This document shows positions 1 to 12,310 of a stretch of 64,000 bases of DNA, piece by piece. Source of the DNA: Cordylochernes scorpioides (taxonomy: Eukaryota > Arthropoda > Arachnida > Pseudoscorpiones > Chernetidae); assembly GCA_030710605.1 (NCBI GenBank), contig CP092875.1, positions 64,543,462 through 64,607,461 of the forward strand, read 5' to 3'. The position numbers and the translations under genes were made by a program. The notes under the pieces were generated by a model that did not search any database, was not told where the DNA came from, and was given only the letters and a program-made list of their open reading frames with translations. The stretch's first letter is position 1. Every line of letters begins with the position of its first letter.

Positions 1-1
1 A

Positions 2-331
2 ATTAACATATACGACGACATCGCATGGCGTTTGAAGCTGAGAGCTCTACCTTACCCTACAAGAAATGGAAAAGCTTCCTGCACCGCCTGCGGCGGACCC
101 CCAGATATCCAGCATCGCTATACAGAATGCGCTTTGACGAAACCATTTATCGACAACGCTATTAAAGAATGCCGAAACATCGACCCTCTATACAGGTTCA
201 ATCCTTCTAAATTTATCCTCGAAGGGGAAAAGATCGAATTACGTCGCATTTTAAACAGAACAAAATACGATATTTATAAATTTTTCATCAATGTAGATTT
301 TAATTGTACCCCCTCCCCCACTAACTCTTAA
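2..331 (+). CDS. C-terminal end of a LINE-type reverse transcriptase (partial)
   Basis: The frame is open from the window edge to a stop at 329-331, so only the last ~109 codons of a longer protein are present. It reads IAWRLKLRALPYPTRNG, then a Cys-x2-Cys...His...Cys cluster (CTACGG, then QHRYTEC). That layout matches the zinc-binding tail that follows the polymerase domain in many non-LTR retrotransposon ORF2 proteins. An AT-rich 3' region with an AATAAA-like string (about 357-362) follows, as expected for a LINE 3' end. The catalytic domain lies outside the window, so clade and activity cannot be judged. A host gene fragment is a less likely alternative. Confidence 0.5.
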   Translation: MNIYDDIAWRLKLRALPYPTRNGKASCTACGGPPDIQHRYTECALTKPFIDNAIKECRNIDPLYRFNPSKFILEGEKIELRRILNRTKYDIYKFFINVDFNCTPSPTNS

Positions 332-590
332 AATTGTAACGTCGTTCTTTATGACTTAATAAAAATCGATTTTGTCTATAAAATTTTAAATTTATTCAGA
401 TACTCTCTAAAGCTCTCGTTTCCGGTGTTTGAACAATTATTCCTTCAGTTGGGATTGTTTGGGGATCTGGTGTTGTTTGATGATATTTGCTGCTTCAGAT
501 ATTGAGGCCACCCTTCACCTTGACTGAGTCCATTGTAAAAGAAAGATTTTGAAAATAAATTTCTGACTGGAAGCCTGATATTTTTATGGA
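332..590. other. LINE 3' flank and unique spacer
   Basis: AT-rich sequence with a polyadenylation-like AATAAAAATCG stretch near 357, then about 200 bases without coding signal, RNA gene or recognisable repeat before the satellite starts. Confidence 0.4.
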
Positions 591-3500
591 GTTACAGGCA
601 TCCTGCTATTCATGTACCTATAGCGTTATAACTTAGTTACAGGCAACCTGCCGCTCTATTTACCTCCAGTGTTATAACTCAATTACAGGCAACCTGTCGT
701 TCTATGTACCTCCAGTGTTGAAACTTAATTACAGGCAAACCGTCGCTTTATGTACCTCCAGTGTTATAACCTAGTTACAGGGAACCTGTCGCTTTATGTA
801 CTTCCAGTGTTATAACTTAGTTACAGGCAACCTGTCCCTTTATGTACCTCCAGTGTTATAGCCTAGTTGGAGGAAACCTGTCGCTCTATGTACCTTCAGT
901 GTTATAACCTAGTTACAGACACCCTATCGCTCTGTGTACCTCTAGTGTTATTACTTAGTTACAGACACCCTGCCGCTCTGTGTACCTTCAGTGTTATAAC
1001 CTAGTTACAAGCAACCTGCCGCTCTATATACCTCCAGTGTAATAACTTAGTTACAGACAACCTGTCGCTCTATGTACCTCCAGTGTTGTAACCTAGTTAC
1101 AGAACACCTGCCGCTCTATATACCTCCAGTGTTATAACTTAGTTACAGACAACCTGCCGCTCTATGTACCTTCAGTGTTATAACCTAGTTACAGGCAACC
1201 TGTCGCTCTATGTACCTCTAGTATTATAACTTAGTTACAGGCAACCTGTCGTTCTGTGTACCTCTAGTGTTATAACTTAGTTACAGGCATCCTGTCGCTC
1301 TATGTACCTCCAGTGTTATAACCTAGTTACAGGTAACCTGTCGCTCTGTGTACCTCTAGTGTTATAACTTAGTTACAGGCATCCTGCCGCTCTATGTATC
1401 TCCTGTTTTATAACTTAGTTACATGCAATTCGTCGCTCTGTGTACCTCTAGTGTTAAAACTTAGTTACAGTCAACTTGTCGCTCTGTGTACCTCTGGTGT
1501 TATAACCTAGTTACAGGCAACCTGACGCTTTATGTACCTCCAGTGTTATAACTTAGTTACAGGCAACTTTTCGCTCTGTGTACCTCCAGTGTTATAACTT
1601 AGTTACCGGCAACTTGACGCTCTGTGTGCCTCTAGTGTTATAACTTAGTTACCGGCAACACAACGCACTGTGTACCTCTAGTGTTATAACTTAGTTGCAG
1701 ACACCTTGTCGCTCTGTGTACCTCTAGTGTTATAACTTAGTTACAGGCAACCTGACGCTTTATGTACCTCCAGTGTTATAACTTAGTAACAGGCAACTTG
1801 TCGCTCTGTGTACCTCTAGTGTTATAACTTAGTTACAGAAAACTTGTCGCTCTGTGTACCTCTAGTGTAATAACCTAGTTACAGGCAACCTTCCGATCTA
1901 TATACCTCCAGTGTTATAACCTAGTTACAGCAACCTGTCGCTCTGTGTACCTCTAGTGGTATAGCCTAGTTACAGGCAAACTGCCGCTTTATATACCTCC
2001 AGTGTTATAACTTAGTTACAGGCAACCCGTCGCTCTGTGTACCTCTAGTGTTATAACTTAGTTACAGGCACCCTGTCGCCCTGTGTACCTCTAGTGTTAT
2101 AACTTAGTTACAGGCAACCTGACGCTTTATGTACCTCCAGTGTTATAACTTAGTTACAGGCAACTTGTCGCTCTGTGTACCTCCAGTGTTATAACTTAGT
2201 TACCGGCAACTTGACGCTCTGTGTACCTCTAGTGTTATAACTTAGTTACCGGCAACTTGACGCTCTGTGTACCTCTAGTGTTATAACTTAGTTACAGGCA
2301 ACTTGTCGCTCTGTGTACCTCCAGTGTTATAACTTAGTTACCGGCAACTTGTCGCTCTGTGTACCTCTAGTGTTAAAACTTAGTTACAGAAAACTTGTCG
2401 CTCTGTGTACCTCTAGTGTAATAACCTAGTTACAGGCAACCTTCCGATCTATATACCTCCAGTGTTATAACCTAGTTACAGCAACCTGTCGCTCTGGGTA
2501 CCTCTAGTGGTATAACCTAGTTACAGGCAAATTGCCGCTTTATATACCTCCAGTGTTAAATCTTAGTTACAGGCAACCCGTCGATCTGTTTACCTCTAGT
2601 GTTATAACTTAGTTACAGGCATCCTGTCGCTCTGTGTACCTCTAGTGTTATAACTTTGTTACAGGCAACCTGACGCTTTATGTACCTCCAGTGTTATAAC
2701 TTAGTTACAGGCAACCTGTCGCTCTGTGTACCTCCAGTGTTATAACTTAGTTACAGGCAACTTGACGCTCTGTGTACCTCTAGTGTTATAACTTAGTTAC
2801 AGAACACTTGTCGCTCTGTGTACCTCTAGTGTAATAACCTAGTTACAGGCAACCTTCCGATCTATATACCTCCAGTGTTATAACCTAGTTACAGCAACCT
2901 GTCGCTCTGTGTACCTCTAGTGGTATAACCTAGTTACAGGCAAATTGCCGCTTTATATACCTCCAGTGTTATAACTTAGTTACAGGCAACCCGTCGATCT
3001 GTTTACCTCTAGTGTTATAACTTAGTTACAGGCATCCTGTCGCTCTGTGTACCTCTAGTGTTATAACTTTGTTACAGGCAACCTGACGCTTTATGTACCT
3101 CCAGTGTTATAACTTAGTTACAGGTAACCTGTCGCTCTGTGTACCTCCAGTGTTATAACTTAGTTACAGGCACCTTGACGCTCTGTGTACCTCTAGTGTT
3201 ATAACTTAGTTACAGAACACTTGTCGCTCTGTGTACTTCTAGTGTTATAACCTAGTTACAGGCAACCTGCCAATCTATATACCTCCAGTGTTATAACCTA
3301 GTTACAGCAACCTTTCGCTCTGTGTACCTCTAGTGTTATAGCTTAGTTACAGACAACTTGTCGCTCAGTGTACCTCTAGTGATATAACTTAGTTACATGC
3401 AACCTGACGCTTTATGTATCGCCAGTGATATAACTTAGTTACAGGCAACCTGACGCTTTATGTACCTCCAGTGTTATAACTAGGTTACAGGCAACATGTC

Positions 3501-5436
3501 GCTCTGTGTACCTCCAGTGTTATAACTTAGTAACAGGCAACTTGTCGCTCTGTGTACCTCTAGTGTTATAACTTAGTTACAGAAAACTTGTCGCTCTGTG
3601 TACCTCTAGTGTAATAACCTAGTTACAGGCAACCTTCCGATCTATATACCCCCAGTGTTATAACCTAGTTACAGCAACCTGTCGCTCTGTGTACCTCTAG
3701 TGGTATAGCCTAGTTACAGGCAAACTGCCGCTTTATATACCTCCAGTGTTATAACTTAGTTACAGGCAACCCGTCGCTCTGTGTACCTCTAGTGTTATAA
3801 CTTAGTTACAGGCACCCTGTCGCTCTGTGTACCTCTAGTGTTATAACTTAGTTACCGGCAACTTGACGCTCTGTGTACCTCTAGTGTTATAACTTAGTTA
3901 CAGACAACTTGTCGCTCTGTGTACCTCTAGTGTTATAACTTAGTTACAGGCAACCTGACGCTTTATGTACCTCCAGTGTTATAACTTTGTAACAGGCAAC
4001 TTGTCGCTCTGTGTACCTCTAGTGTTATAACTTAGTTACAGAAAACTTGTCGCTCTGTGTACCTCTAGTGTAATAACCTAGTTACAGGCAACCTTCCGAT
4101 CTATATACCTCCAGTGTTATAACCTAGTTACAGCAACCTGTCGCTCTGTGTACCTCTAGTGGTATAACCTAGTTACAGGCAAATTGCCGCTTTATATACC
4201 TCTAGTGTTATAACTTAGTTACAGGCAACCCGTCGATCTGTGTACCTCTAGTGTTATAACTTAGTTACAGGCATCCTGTCGCTCTGTGTACCTCTAGTGT
4301 TATAACTTTGTTACAGGCAACCTGACCATTTATGTACCTCCAGTGATATAACTTAGTTACAGGCAACCTGTCGCTCTGTGTACCTCCAGTGTTATAACTT
4401 AGTTACAGGCAACTTGACGCTCTGTGTACCTCTAGTGTTATAACTTAGTTACAGAACACTTGTCGCTCTGTGTACTTCTAGTGTTATAACCTAGTTACAG
4501 GCAACCTGCCAATCTATATACCTCCAGTGTTATAACCTAGTTACAGCAACCTTTCGCTCTGTGTACCTCTAGTGTTATAGCTTAGTTACAGACAACTTGT
4601 CGCTCAGTGTTCCTCTAGTGATATAACTTAGTTACATGCAACCTGACGCTTTATGTATCGCCAGTGTTATAACTTAGTTACAGGCAACCTGACGCTTTAT
4701 GTACCTCCAGTGTTATAACTTAGTTACAGGCAACTTGACGCTCTGTGTACCTCTAGTGTTATAACTTAGTTACAGAACACTTGTCGCTCTGTGTACTTCT
4801 AGTGTTATAACCTAGTTACAGGCAACCTGCCAATCTATATACCTCCAGTGTTATAACCTAGTTACAGCAACCTTTCGCTCTGTGTACCTCTAGTGTTATA
4901 GCTTAGTTACAGACAACTTGTCGCTCAGTGTACCTCTAGTGATATAACTTAGTTACATGCAACCTGACACTTTATGTATCGCCAGTGTTATAACTTAGTT
5001 ACAGGCAACCTGACGCTTTATGTACCTCCAGTGTTATAACTAGGTTACAGGCAACATGTCGCTCTGTGTACCTCCAGTGTTATAACTTAGTTACCGGCAA
5101 CTTGACGCTCTGTGTACCTCTAGTGTTATAACATAGTTACAGGCAACCTGACGCTTTATGTACCTCCAGTGTTATACCTTTGTAACAGGCAACCTGCCAA
5201 TCTATATACCTCCAGTGTTATAACCTATTTACAGCAACCTGTCGCTCTGTGTACCTCTAGTGTTATAACCTAGTTACAGGCAACCTGCCGCTTTATATAC
5301 CTCCAGTGTTATAACTTAGTTACAGGCATCCAGTCGCTCTATATACCTCCAGTGCTATAACCTAGTTACAGGCAACCTGTCGCTCTGTGTACCTCCAGTG
5401 TTATAACTTAGTTACAGGCATCCTGTCGCTCTATAT
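591..5436. repeat. 46-bp satellite array, left part (about 105 monomers)
   Basis: The period is 46 bases, with each monomer holding GTTACAGGCAACCTGTCGCT, a TGTGTACCTC or TATGTACCTC block, and AGTGTTATAACTTA. GTTATAAC is its own reverse complement. Monomers alternate between subtypes (TCTGTGTACCTCTAG versus TTTATGTACCTCCAG). Multi-monomer blocks recur: one starting ACAGAAAACTTG/ACAGAACACTTG begins near 1835, 2382, 2793, 3575 and 4035, and another starting ACAGAACACTTG with ACTTCTAG begins near 3210, 4450 and 4770. This is higher-order structure. A 45-base variant (TTACAGCAACC) recurs inside the blocks. No coding potential is seen. Confidence 0.95.
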
Positions 5437-5795
5437 TGTTGCATCATGGCTAATGAACCTATTTTATTTTAATTTGTAATATTTTTTTCCATATATTTTA
5501 AATTCAAAATTATATTTTATATCTAATTTTTTTATTAAACAGAATATATGTATTATAAACAGGATATATGTATTTTAGAATCCTCATTTGTATTTAGGTA
5601 AACGGTGTGACTTCACTGCTCTCTTTGATGTGAATAATAAATAAATTATTCTGGAGGCTACTTAAAGTAGAGTTATCTCATTATTCCCTTATACAAAATT
5701 GTAGGATGGTTGAAACACGCTCTGGTAAGATGCAAGACCCAGCACAGGAGAGAATCAAGGCTAAAGAGTCTGCCAAGCTGCAACCTGGTGCAACA
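5437..5795 (+). repeat. 5' LTR of A1 (contains gag start)
   Basis: 359 bp from TGTTGCATCATGG to CTGGTGCAACA. It matches 10275-10637. A TA-rich stretch (AATAATAAATAAATTA, about 5631-5646) precedes the gag ATG at 5706. The LTR ends exactly after codon 30 of gag. Confidence 0.92.
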
Positions 5796-6713
5796 ATTGG
5801 TAGAGATGCTAGTTCCGACCCAGTTGTCCTGAATCCCAACATCGACATCCCAAGTATGATGGAACAGAAGACCCTCGCCCATGGATTGAATCTCTTGAAG
5901 AAATTGGCTTCCTGTACCATTGGGCAGACTACATTATCTCCCGTTATGCTGCCATGAATATGATTGGTAGCGCCAAAACCTGGCTGAACCTACACAAGAT
6001 AAGTTTCACCAGCTGGGAAAATTTCAAGAGCTGCCTAATTGAGGATTTTGCCTCAGACGCCAACAAAGAAGAAATGAGGATGAGATTAAACAGGATGCAA
6101 CAGTGGAATGAACCTGCAATCAGGTTCGCAGAAGATATCCTTGTACTGTGCAACAAGGTCGACCCCCCAAATGGAAGAAGAGACTAAAATAAACTGGGTT
6201 ATTGGAGGGTTAAAGAAAGAATACTCTTTTGCCCTTCACCCAAACCCTCCTAAAAATACCAATGAACTTCTTGAAATTTGTAAAAAGCTGGATTTGTTCG
6301 AAAAGAATTACCAAGAACGTGTGGAAAGATCACAAGCTCTTTATATTGGACCACGCTCTCCTCGTCCCCATAATCAAGAGCAATGGAAGAACGCTCCGTC
6401 TTTCAGAAGACCATATAAGGACACCTCTAAACCCCAGGCCCCCGCTCCGAGGTACTACCAGAACAAGCCTCTGCCCCAGGTATCTGCCCCTAGACGATCT
6501 TACACTCCCAATCCTGAGCCAAAACCGGTTTACCCAAGTAAAGCATACAATAAGAGTCCAAATTCAAACAGGAATAGGACCGAAGACGGGAGACCAATAT
6601 GTTTCATGTGTAACAAGCCAGGACACGTAGCGCGGTATTGCAGAGTCAGGTTTGTAAGAATTGTGGAAGAGGACCCCATAGTTACACAAGACAAGGTCGA
6701 AGAAGAAATCTGA
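5706..6713 (+). pseudogene. gag: A1 gag polyprotein (frameshifted)
   Basis: Structural protein of the retrotransposon, normally forming the cytoplasmic particle. The ATG at 5706 lies inside the LTR, and the frame crosses the LTR edge and primer-binding region (reading ...GATIGRDASSD). Near 5856 the frame shifts: the expected DGTEDPRPWIESL-type continuation is seen in another frame. It then continues through pieces starting near 5954 and 6108. The C-terminal part is Pro/Arg-rich and has one CCHC zinc knuckle, CFMCNKPGHVARYC, near 6600. The stop is at 6711-6713. At least two frameshifts make it non-functional. The family assignment is firm because the A2 relic carries the same protein. Confidence 0.85.
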
Positions 6714-6883
6714 ATGGATAATGGAACTGAGAAGTCGAGACCTCTGCTCTACGCTGATATAAGTAATAGCACGTACTCTGGTATCCCTACAAGGAATAGA
6801 TATGCCGCATTAGAAGATTTAAACTAAGCATCGCGCCTGAGTCCGTCAATCAAAGCAAGTCGACCATAAATGGAATTAGAAAG

Positions 6884-8540
6884 TTGGACCCCAAATATAA
6901 AATGAACATAAACGTGGATAGAATCGGTATCTGCAAAGCTTTGATTGATACAGGCGCCGATCTTTCAGTGGTCGACCTTAGTACAGCTTTTAACACAGAT
7001 CTTGAAATAATAAATCCTGATAAAATGTGCTCCGGACCCGATGGCAAAGAATTAGATATCGTAGGAAATATTATTTTAAATATAAAATTTGATGACAAAA
7101 CAATTACACATCAATTTGTGGTAATGAGAACACATTTGCGAATATTTATACTTGGACGAGATTTTCTTAAGAAAATGAACGCAAAAATTGATTGTCAGCG
7201 TGAAATAATCAAATATGATTTGACAGAAAATCGTGACGTAATCAAATATCAACAGAAGAAAATAAAAAGTGCAAAGGATGCCATTATACCAGAACTTTCT
7301 ATTAAATTGATTAATGCATTTGTAGAAGCAGAGGATGGCGAATACATCATCGAGGAGAACCATAAAATGTTTCAAACAAATGGACTTCGACTAGCGAGAA
7401 GCTTAATAAATGTTGCGAATAAGGAAACATATATCTGGATAACAAACCCTTACCCTCGACCATTAAAAATATTGAAAAACCAAACATTGTGCTTTGGAAG
7501 CCAGCCAGCCGAAGTGAATCTTATAGAAGAAAGTGAACAAAAAGAGCATGAAGAACCTCAATTTCAGATAAACGAAAATTTATCATCAAAGGAAAAGGAG
7601 CAATTGAAAAAAGTTTTGGAAAAGTACGCGGATTTGTTTTCGTCGGGATTAGGAAGATCCAACTTAGCGAAACATCGGATTGATACAGAAGGCGCGAAAC
7701 CGATCAAACACAAGCCGAATAGGCTGAGCGCGAAAGAGCGAGAAATCTTAAAAGAGCAAATTGATGAAATACTCAGAAACGGCATAATTAGACCATCCTC
7801 GAGTCCATGGTCCTTCCCTGTAATATTGGTCAAGAAGCGAGATGGTAAGTACAGATTTTGCGTTAACTACAGAAAATTGAATGATGTAACAGTGAAGGAT
7901 GTTTACCCAATTCCCAGAATTGATGAAGTATTGGATACACTTCAAGGATCCAAATACCTTTCAGCAATTGACCTTAAATCAGGATATTGGCAAGTAGAGG
8001 TTGAGGAGAAAGATAAAGAAAAGACAGCCTCCACTACAGCACATGGCCTATATGAGTTCAACGTAATGCCCTTCGGACTATGCAATGCCCCTGCTACGTT
8101 TGAGAGGAACATGGAAAATATGCTTGGTAATCTTAGATGGCAAATTTGCTTATGCTATCTAGAAGACGTAATCATTTATAGCTCGGATTTTTCAACACAT
8201 CTCAAAAGAATAGAAGCTGTTTTAAGATGTTTTCGCGAGGCTAATTTAAAATTGAACAACAAAAATGCCGATTTGCTTTCGAAGAACTGGAGATTCTTGG
8301 CCATATAACTAATCAACATGGTATAAAACCAGCGGAGAATAATATCAAGGCTATTAAAGATTTTCCTCAGCCCAAAAAGATAAAAGAAATTCAATTATTT
8401 TTAGGAATGTGCACATATTATAGAAAATCATCAAAGGTTTTTCAAAAATTGCCGATCCATTAACCAGTCTTATAAAAAATAATGTACCTTTTACCTGGAC
8501 AGAAAATCAAGAAAAAGCATTTCAAACCCTTAAAGTAGCA
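6884..8540 (+). pseudogene. pol: A1 protease and reverse transcriptase
   Basis: One 474-codon open stretch (6884-8308) holds an aspartic protease with DTGADLSVVDLS near 6946 and then the polymerase fingers and palm (FCVNYRKLND, YPIPRIDEVLDTL, AIDLKSGYWQVEV, MPFGLCNAPATFE). The catalytic box near 8155 reads CYLEDVIIYS, with Glu replacing the first Asp of the usual YxDD; A2 keeps YLDDV. A frameshift in an A run near 8268 moves the thumb region (ELEILGHITNQHG) to another frame, and a further one near 8430 breaks the connection. Polymerase activity is not expected. Confidence 0.88.
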
Positions 8541-8940
8541 TTGATAAATCCCCCAATCTTAGGGCACTTTGATCCGAATGCAATTACTTACATTCATACT
8601 GACGCATCTAACATCGGCCTGGGTGCAACATTAGTCCAAAAGTTCAGCGATAAAGAAAAGGTGATCTCATATTTAAGTCGAACACTGAGCAAACCTGAGC
8701 AAAATTATTCGACTACCGAAAAAGAATGTCTAGCTGTTGTGTGGTCAATGTCCAAGTTACGACCCTACCTATATGGAAGGCACTTCAAAATCGTAACTGA
8801 TCATCACGCACTATGCTGGCTTAATAATCTGAAAGATCCGACCGGCCGATAAGCACGATGGGCATTGAAGATTCAGGAATATAATTTCGAAATTATACAC
8901 AAATCGGGTAAAAAACATCTGGACGCTGATGGTCTATCTA
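8541..8940 (+). pseudogene. pol: A1 RNase H domain
   Basis: This domain removes the RNA template strand during reverse transcription. Visible motifs are IHTDASNIGLGATL (first catalytic Asp), SRTLSKPEQNYSTTEKECLA (catalytic Glu) and [18 protein letters not shown] at 8850-8852 sits in TGR*ARWAL where related elements continue without a stop, so it is a nonsense mutation. The tail KSGKKHLDADGLSR follows at about 8890-8940. Confidence 0.85.
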
Positions 8941-10291
8941 GAGGACCCTTACCGGAAAACGAATGGGACGAAGATTATGAAAGACTATTTCTGAATCAAA
9001 TAATAGACGAAAAGGATGATTTTATTGAGAATATTAAGGAGAACCTTAGTGCAAACAAGCGTTCAATTACACAGAACTTCAAAGAAGAAAATGGGTGTCT
9101 CTACAAGAAAAATCCAAATCCTGAAGGTAGGGCATGGTTGCTGGTAGTGCCAAAGAAGAGAAGGAAAGAAATCATGAGTGAATACTACAACCATATGCTG
9201 AATGGCCATCCGGGCGTCGCCAGAACCACTTACCGATTGAAGAATAAATACTATTGGCCTTCCATGTTGAAAGATGTTTCAGAATTTGTAAAGACGTGTG
9301 CCACCTTTGCCAAAGTCGGAAAGGTTCAAATCACTTGCCTTCTGGACTTTCACAACCTATTCCCCCAGCTAACTACCCTTTTGAAAGAATCGGAATTGAC
9401 TTTGTTGGCCCCTTGCCATCAACGAAAAGAAGAAGGAAGTGGATAATTGTGTTGACTGATTATTATACCAAGTATGCCGAAACATAGGCAGTATCAGAAG
9501 CAACCGTGAAAGAAGTCTCTACATTTTTAATCGAACATATTATTTTACGTCACGGGGCCCCAAGATTTCTTATTAGCGATAGAGGTTCACAAATCACTAG
9601 CAATTTGATGAAGAAGGTAATGAAAATGTGCAAAGTTAAACACTGCTTCACAACGAGCTACCACCCCCAGACTAACGGACTAACGGAACGGCTAAATAGA
9701 ACTTTAGTCAATATGATCAGCATGTATGTGAACACAGACCAGAAGAACTGGGACGAATTCCTCCCTTTTATCACCCACGCGTATAATACCACGATTCAAG
9801 AAACCACAGGCTACTCTCCATTTTTCCTGTTGTTTGGAAGGTACCCCATGTCCCTCTTAGACGACGAGAATATCCCAACGGACAGTAACATGGACGATTA
9901 CGACGAATATATAGAAAACTACTTAGATAAAATAGCAAGGACGAGACAGGTAGTCATTAACAACACAGAGAAGACTCAGGAAAGAATGAAAATAAACTAT
10001 GACAAAAAACACAATGAGAAAATCTATGAACCAGGACATTTAGTGGCAGTTTGGACACCAGTCAGGAAAATCGGAAAATGTGAAAAACTATTGAGAAAAT
10101 ATTTTGGCCCATATCGAATATTAAAGAAGCTGTCTAACGTAAATTACTTAATTGAGCCGAAAGATAATCCTGGCCAAGACCCATTGATTGTCCATGTCTC
10201 GAGACTCAAACCCTATTTTGAGAGAATTGATGAGGTAACTCACGAGGACGTGACGACCTCAGGAGAGGGGGAAGTGTTGCATCATGGCTAA
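8941..10291 (+). pseudogene. pol: A1 integrase
   Basis: The N-terminal zinc region (HMLNGHPGVARTTYRLKNKY, then a Cys cluster disrupted by a frameshift near 9310) precedes the catalytic core. The core shows IGIDFVGPLP (first Asp), SDRGSQITSN (second Asp) and HPQTNGLTERLN (Glu), so the DDE triad is visible. It is split by a TAG at 9487-9489. The C-terminal part has the GPY-like stretch LRKYFGPYRILKKL. The frame runs 17 bp into the 3' LTR before stopping at 10289-10291. At least one frameshift and one stop make it inactive. Confidence 0.87.
10261..10274 (+). promoter_or_regulatory. A1 polypurine tract
   Basis: AGGAGAGGGGGAAG lies immediately 5' of the 3' LTR, the standard position and composition for the plus-strand DNA primer. 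Confidence 0.8.
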
Positions 10292-10637
10292 TGAACCTAT
10301 TTTATTTTAATTTGTAATATTATTTTTCATATATTTCAAATTCAAAATTATATTTTATATTTATATAATTATTTTATTAAACAGAATATATGTATTATAA
10401 ACAGGATATATGTATTTTAGAATCATCATTTGTATTTAGGTAAACTGTGTGACTTCACTGCTCTCTTTGATGTGAAAAATAAATAAATTATTCTGGAGGC
10501 CACTTAAAGTAGAGTTATCTCATTATTCCCTTATACAAAATTGTAGGATGGTTGAAACACGCTCTGGTAAGATGCAAGACCCAGCACAGGAGAGAATCAA
10601 GGCTAAAGAGTCTGCCAAGCCGCAACCTGGTGCAACA
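10275..10637 (+). repeat. 3' LTR of A1
   Basis: 363 bp, matching 5437-5795. It keeps the gag ATG and 30 codons, which here read out into the satellite. ATAT follows. Confidence 0.92.
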
Positions 10638-11930
10638 ATATACCTCCAGTGTTATAACTCAGTCACAGGCAACCTGCCACTTTATGTACCTCAAGTGTTA
10701 TAACTTAGTTACAGGCAACCTGTCGCTCTGTGTACCTCTAGTGTTATAACTTAGTTACAGGCAACCTACCGCTCTTTGTACCTCCAGTGTTATAACATAC
10801 TTACAGGCAACCTGTCGCTCTGTGTACCTCTAGTGTTATAACTTAGTTACAGGCAACCTGCCGCTCTATGTACCTCCAGTGTTATAACCTATTTACAGGC
10901 AAGCTGTCGCTCTGTGTACCTCTAGTGTTATAACCTAGTTACAGGCAACCTGCCGCTCTATGTACCTCTAGTGACAGGCAACCTACCGCACTATGTACAA
11001 CCTAGTGACAGGCAACCTGCCGCACTATATACCTCCAGTGTTATACCTTTGTTGCAGGCATCCTGTCGCTCTATATACCTCCAGTGTTATAACCTAGTTG
11101 TAGGCAACCTGTCGCTCTGTGTACCTCCAGTGTTATAACTTAGTTACAGGCATCCTGTCGCTCTATATACCTCCAGTGTTATAACCTAGTTACAGGCAAC
11201 CTGCCGCTTTATGTACCTCAAGTGTTATAACTTAGTTACAGGCAACCTGCCGCTCTATGTACCTCCAGTGTTATAGCCTATTTACAGGCAACCTGTCGCT
11301 CTGTGTACCTCCAGTGTTATAACTTAGTTACGGGCATCCTGTCGCTCTGTGTACCTCTAGTGTTATAACTTAGTTACAGGCAACCTGTCGCTCTGTGTAC
11401 CTCTAATGTTATAACTTAGTTACAGGCAACCTGCCGCTCTATGTACCTCCAGTGTTATTGCCTATTTACAGGCAACCTGTCGCTCTGTGTACCTCTAGTG
11501 TTATAACCTAGTTACAGGCAACCTGCCGCTCTAGGTACCTCTAGTGTTATAACCTAGTTACAGGCAACCTGCCGCTCTATATACCTCCAGTGTTATAACT
11601 TTGTTGCAGGCATCCCGTCGCTCTATATACCTCCAGTGTTATAACTTAGTTACAGGAAACCTGACGCTTTATGTACCTCCAGTGTTATAACCTAGTTACA
11701 GACAACCTGCCGCTCTATGTACCTCCAGTGTTATAACTTAGTTACAGGCAACCTGCCGCTCTATATAACTCCAGTGTTATAACCTAGTGGCAGGCAACCT
11801 GCCGCCCTATGTACCTCAGTGTTTAAACCTAGTTGGAGGCAGCATGCTGTTTTATTCATCTACAGTGTTCTAAGCTAGTTACAGACAGCCTGCCCTTCTA
11901 TTTATTCGCAATGTGTTCCTTAGTCACAAT
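10638..11930. repeat. 46-bp satellite array, right part (about 28 monomers)
   Basis: Continuation of the same array after the A1 insertion. Monomers decay towards 11830-11930 (GTTACAGACAGCCTGCCCTTC), marking the array edge. Some shortened monomers occur at 10970-11030 (AGTGACAGGCAACC). Confidence 0.93.
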
Positions 11931-12310
11931 ATATCTGTTATCTTACTCGTGTATAACGGGAGCCCTACATGCACATGGTGACCCTTTTATATTAGAAGCT
12001 CTAATGAGAGACCCTTGCCTAAAATAAAAATAACGCTCGCCTCTTTAGGAGGTTGTGAAATCAAGTCATTATTACTTTTACAAAAGTGTTCACTCATCAG
12101 CTCGGTCATAGCAATCTTCTGTCTATCGTTACAATCTTGTTTATGACAGTTTATGAAAGAGAATAATCACAAAAACTATAACAAGACTCAGAACGAAACA
12201 CTACAAAGGAATGACAATATATCAAGATGTAACAAGAACCTACAGGACACGTAACAATTGTCTTGGTGAGGAAATAACACCTACACCTCTATTCTCAAGC
12301 CCAGCAATGC
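11931..12310. other. Unique spacer, no gene seen
   Basis: No motif, RNA gene or repeat recognised. A short open frame from 12211 leads into the duplicated block that follows but has no known domain. Confidence 0.3.

Larger units (their letters stand above)
5437..10637 (+). mobile_element. Ty3/gypsy LTR retrotransposon A1, inactivated
   Basis: A 5.2-kb element with direct LTRs of 359 and 363 bp whose ends are inverted copies (TGTTGCA ... TGCAACA). It interrupts a satellite monomer: ATAT lies on both sides (5433-5436 and 10638-10641), and removing the element restores CTCTATATACCTCC. Domain order is gag with zinc knuckle, protease, RT, RNase H, integrase, the Ty3/gypsy order. No env-like ORF is seen. 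There are several frameshifts and two nonsense codons, and the RT core reads YLEDV rather than YLDDV. The LTRs differ by about eight substitutions plus small indels, so it is not a very recent insertion. Confidence 0.93.

Noticed and set aside
591-5436. CRISPR array
   Set aside because: Regular short repeats, but no unique spacers and a eukaryotic satellite organisation with retrotransposon insertions.
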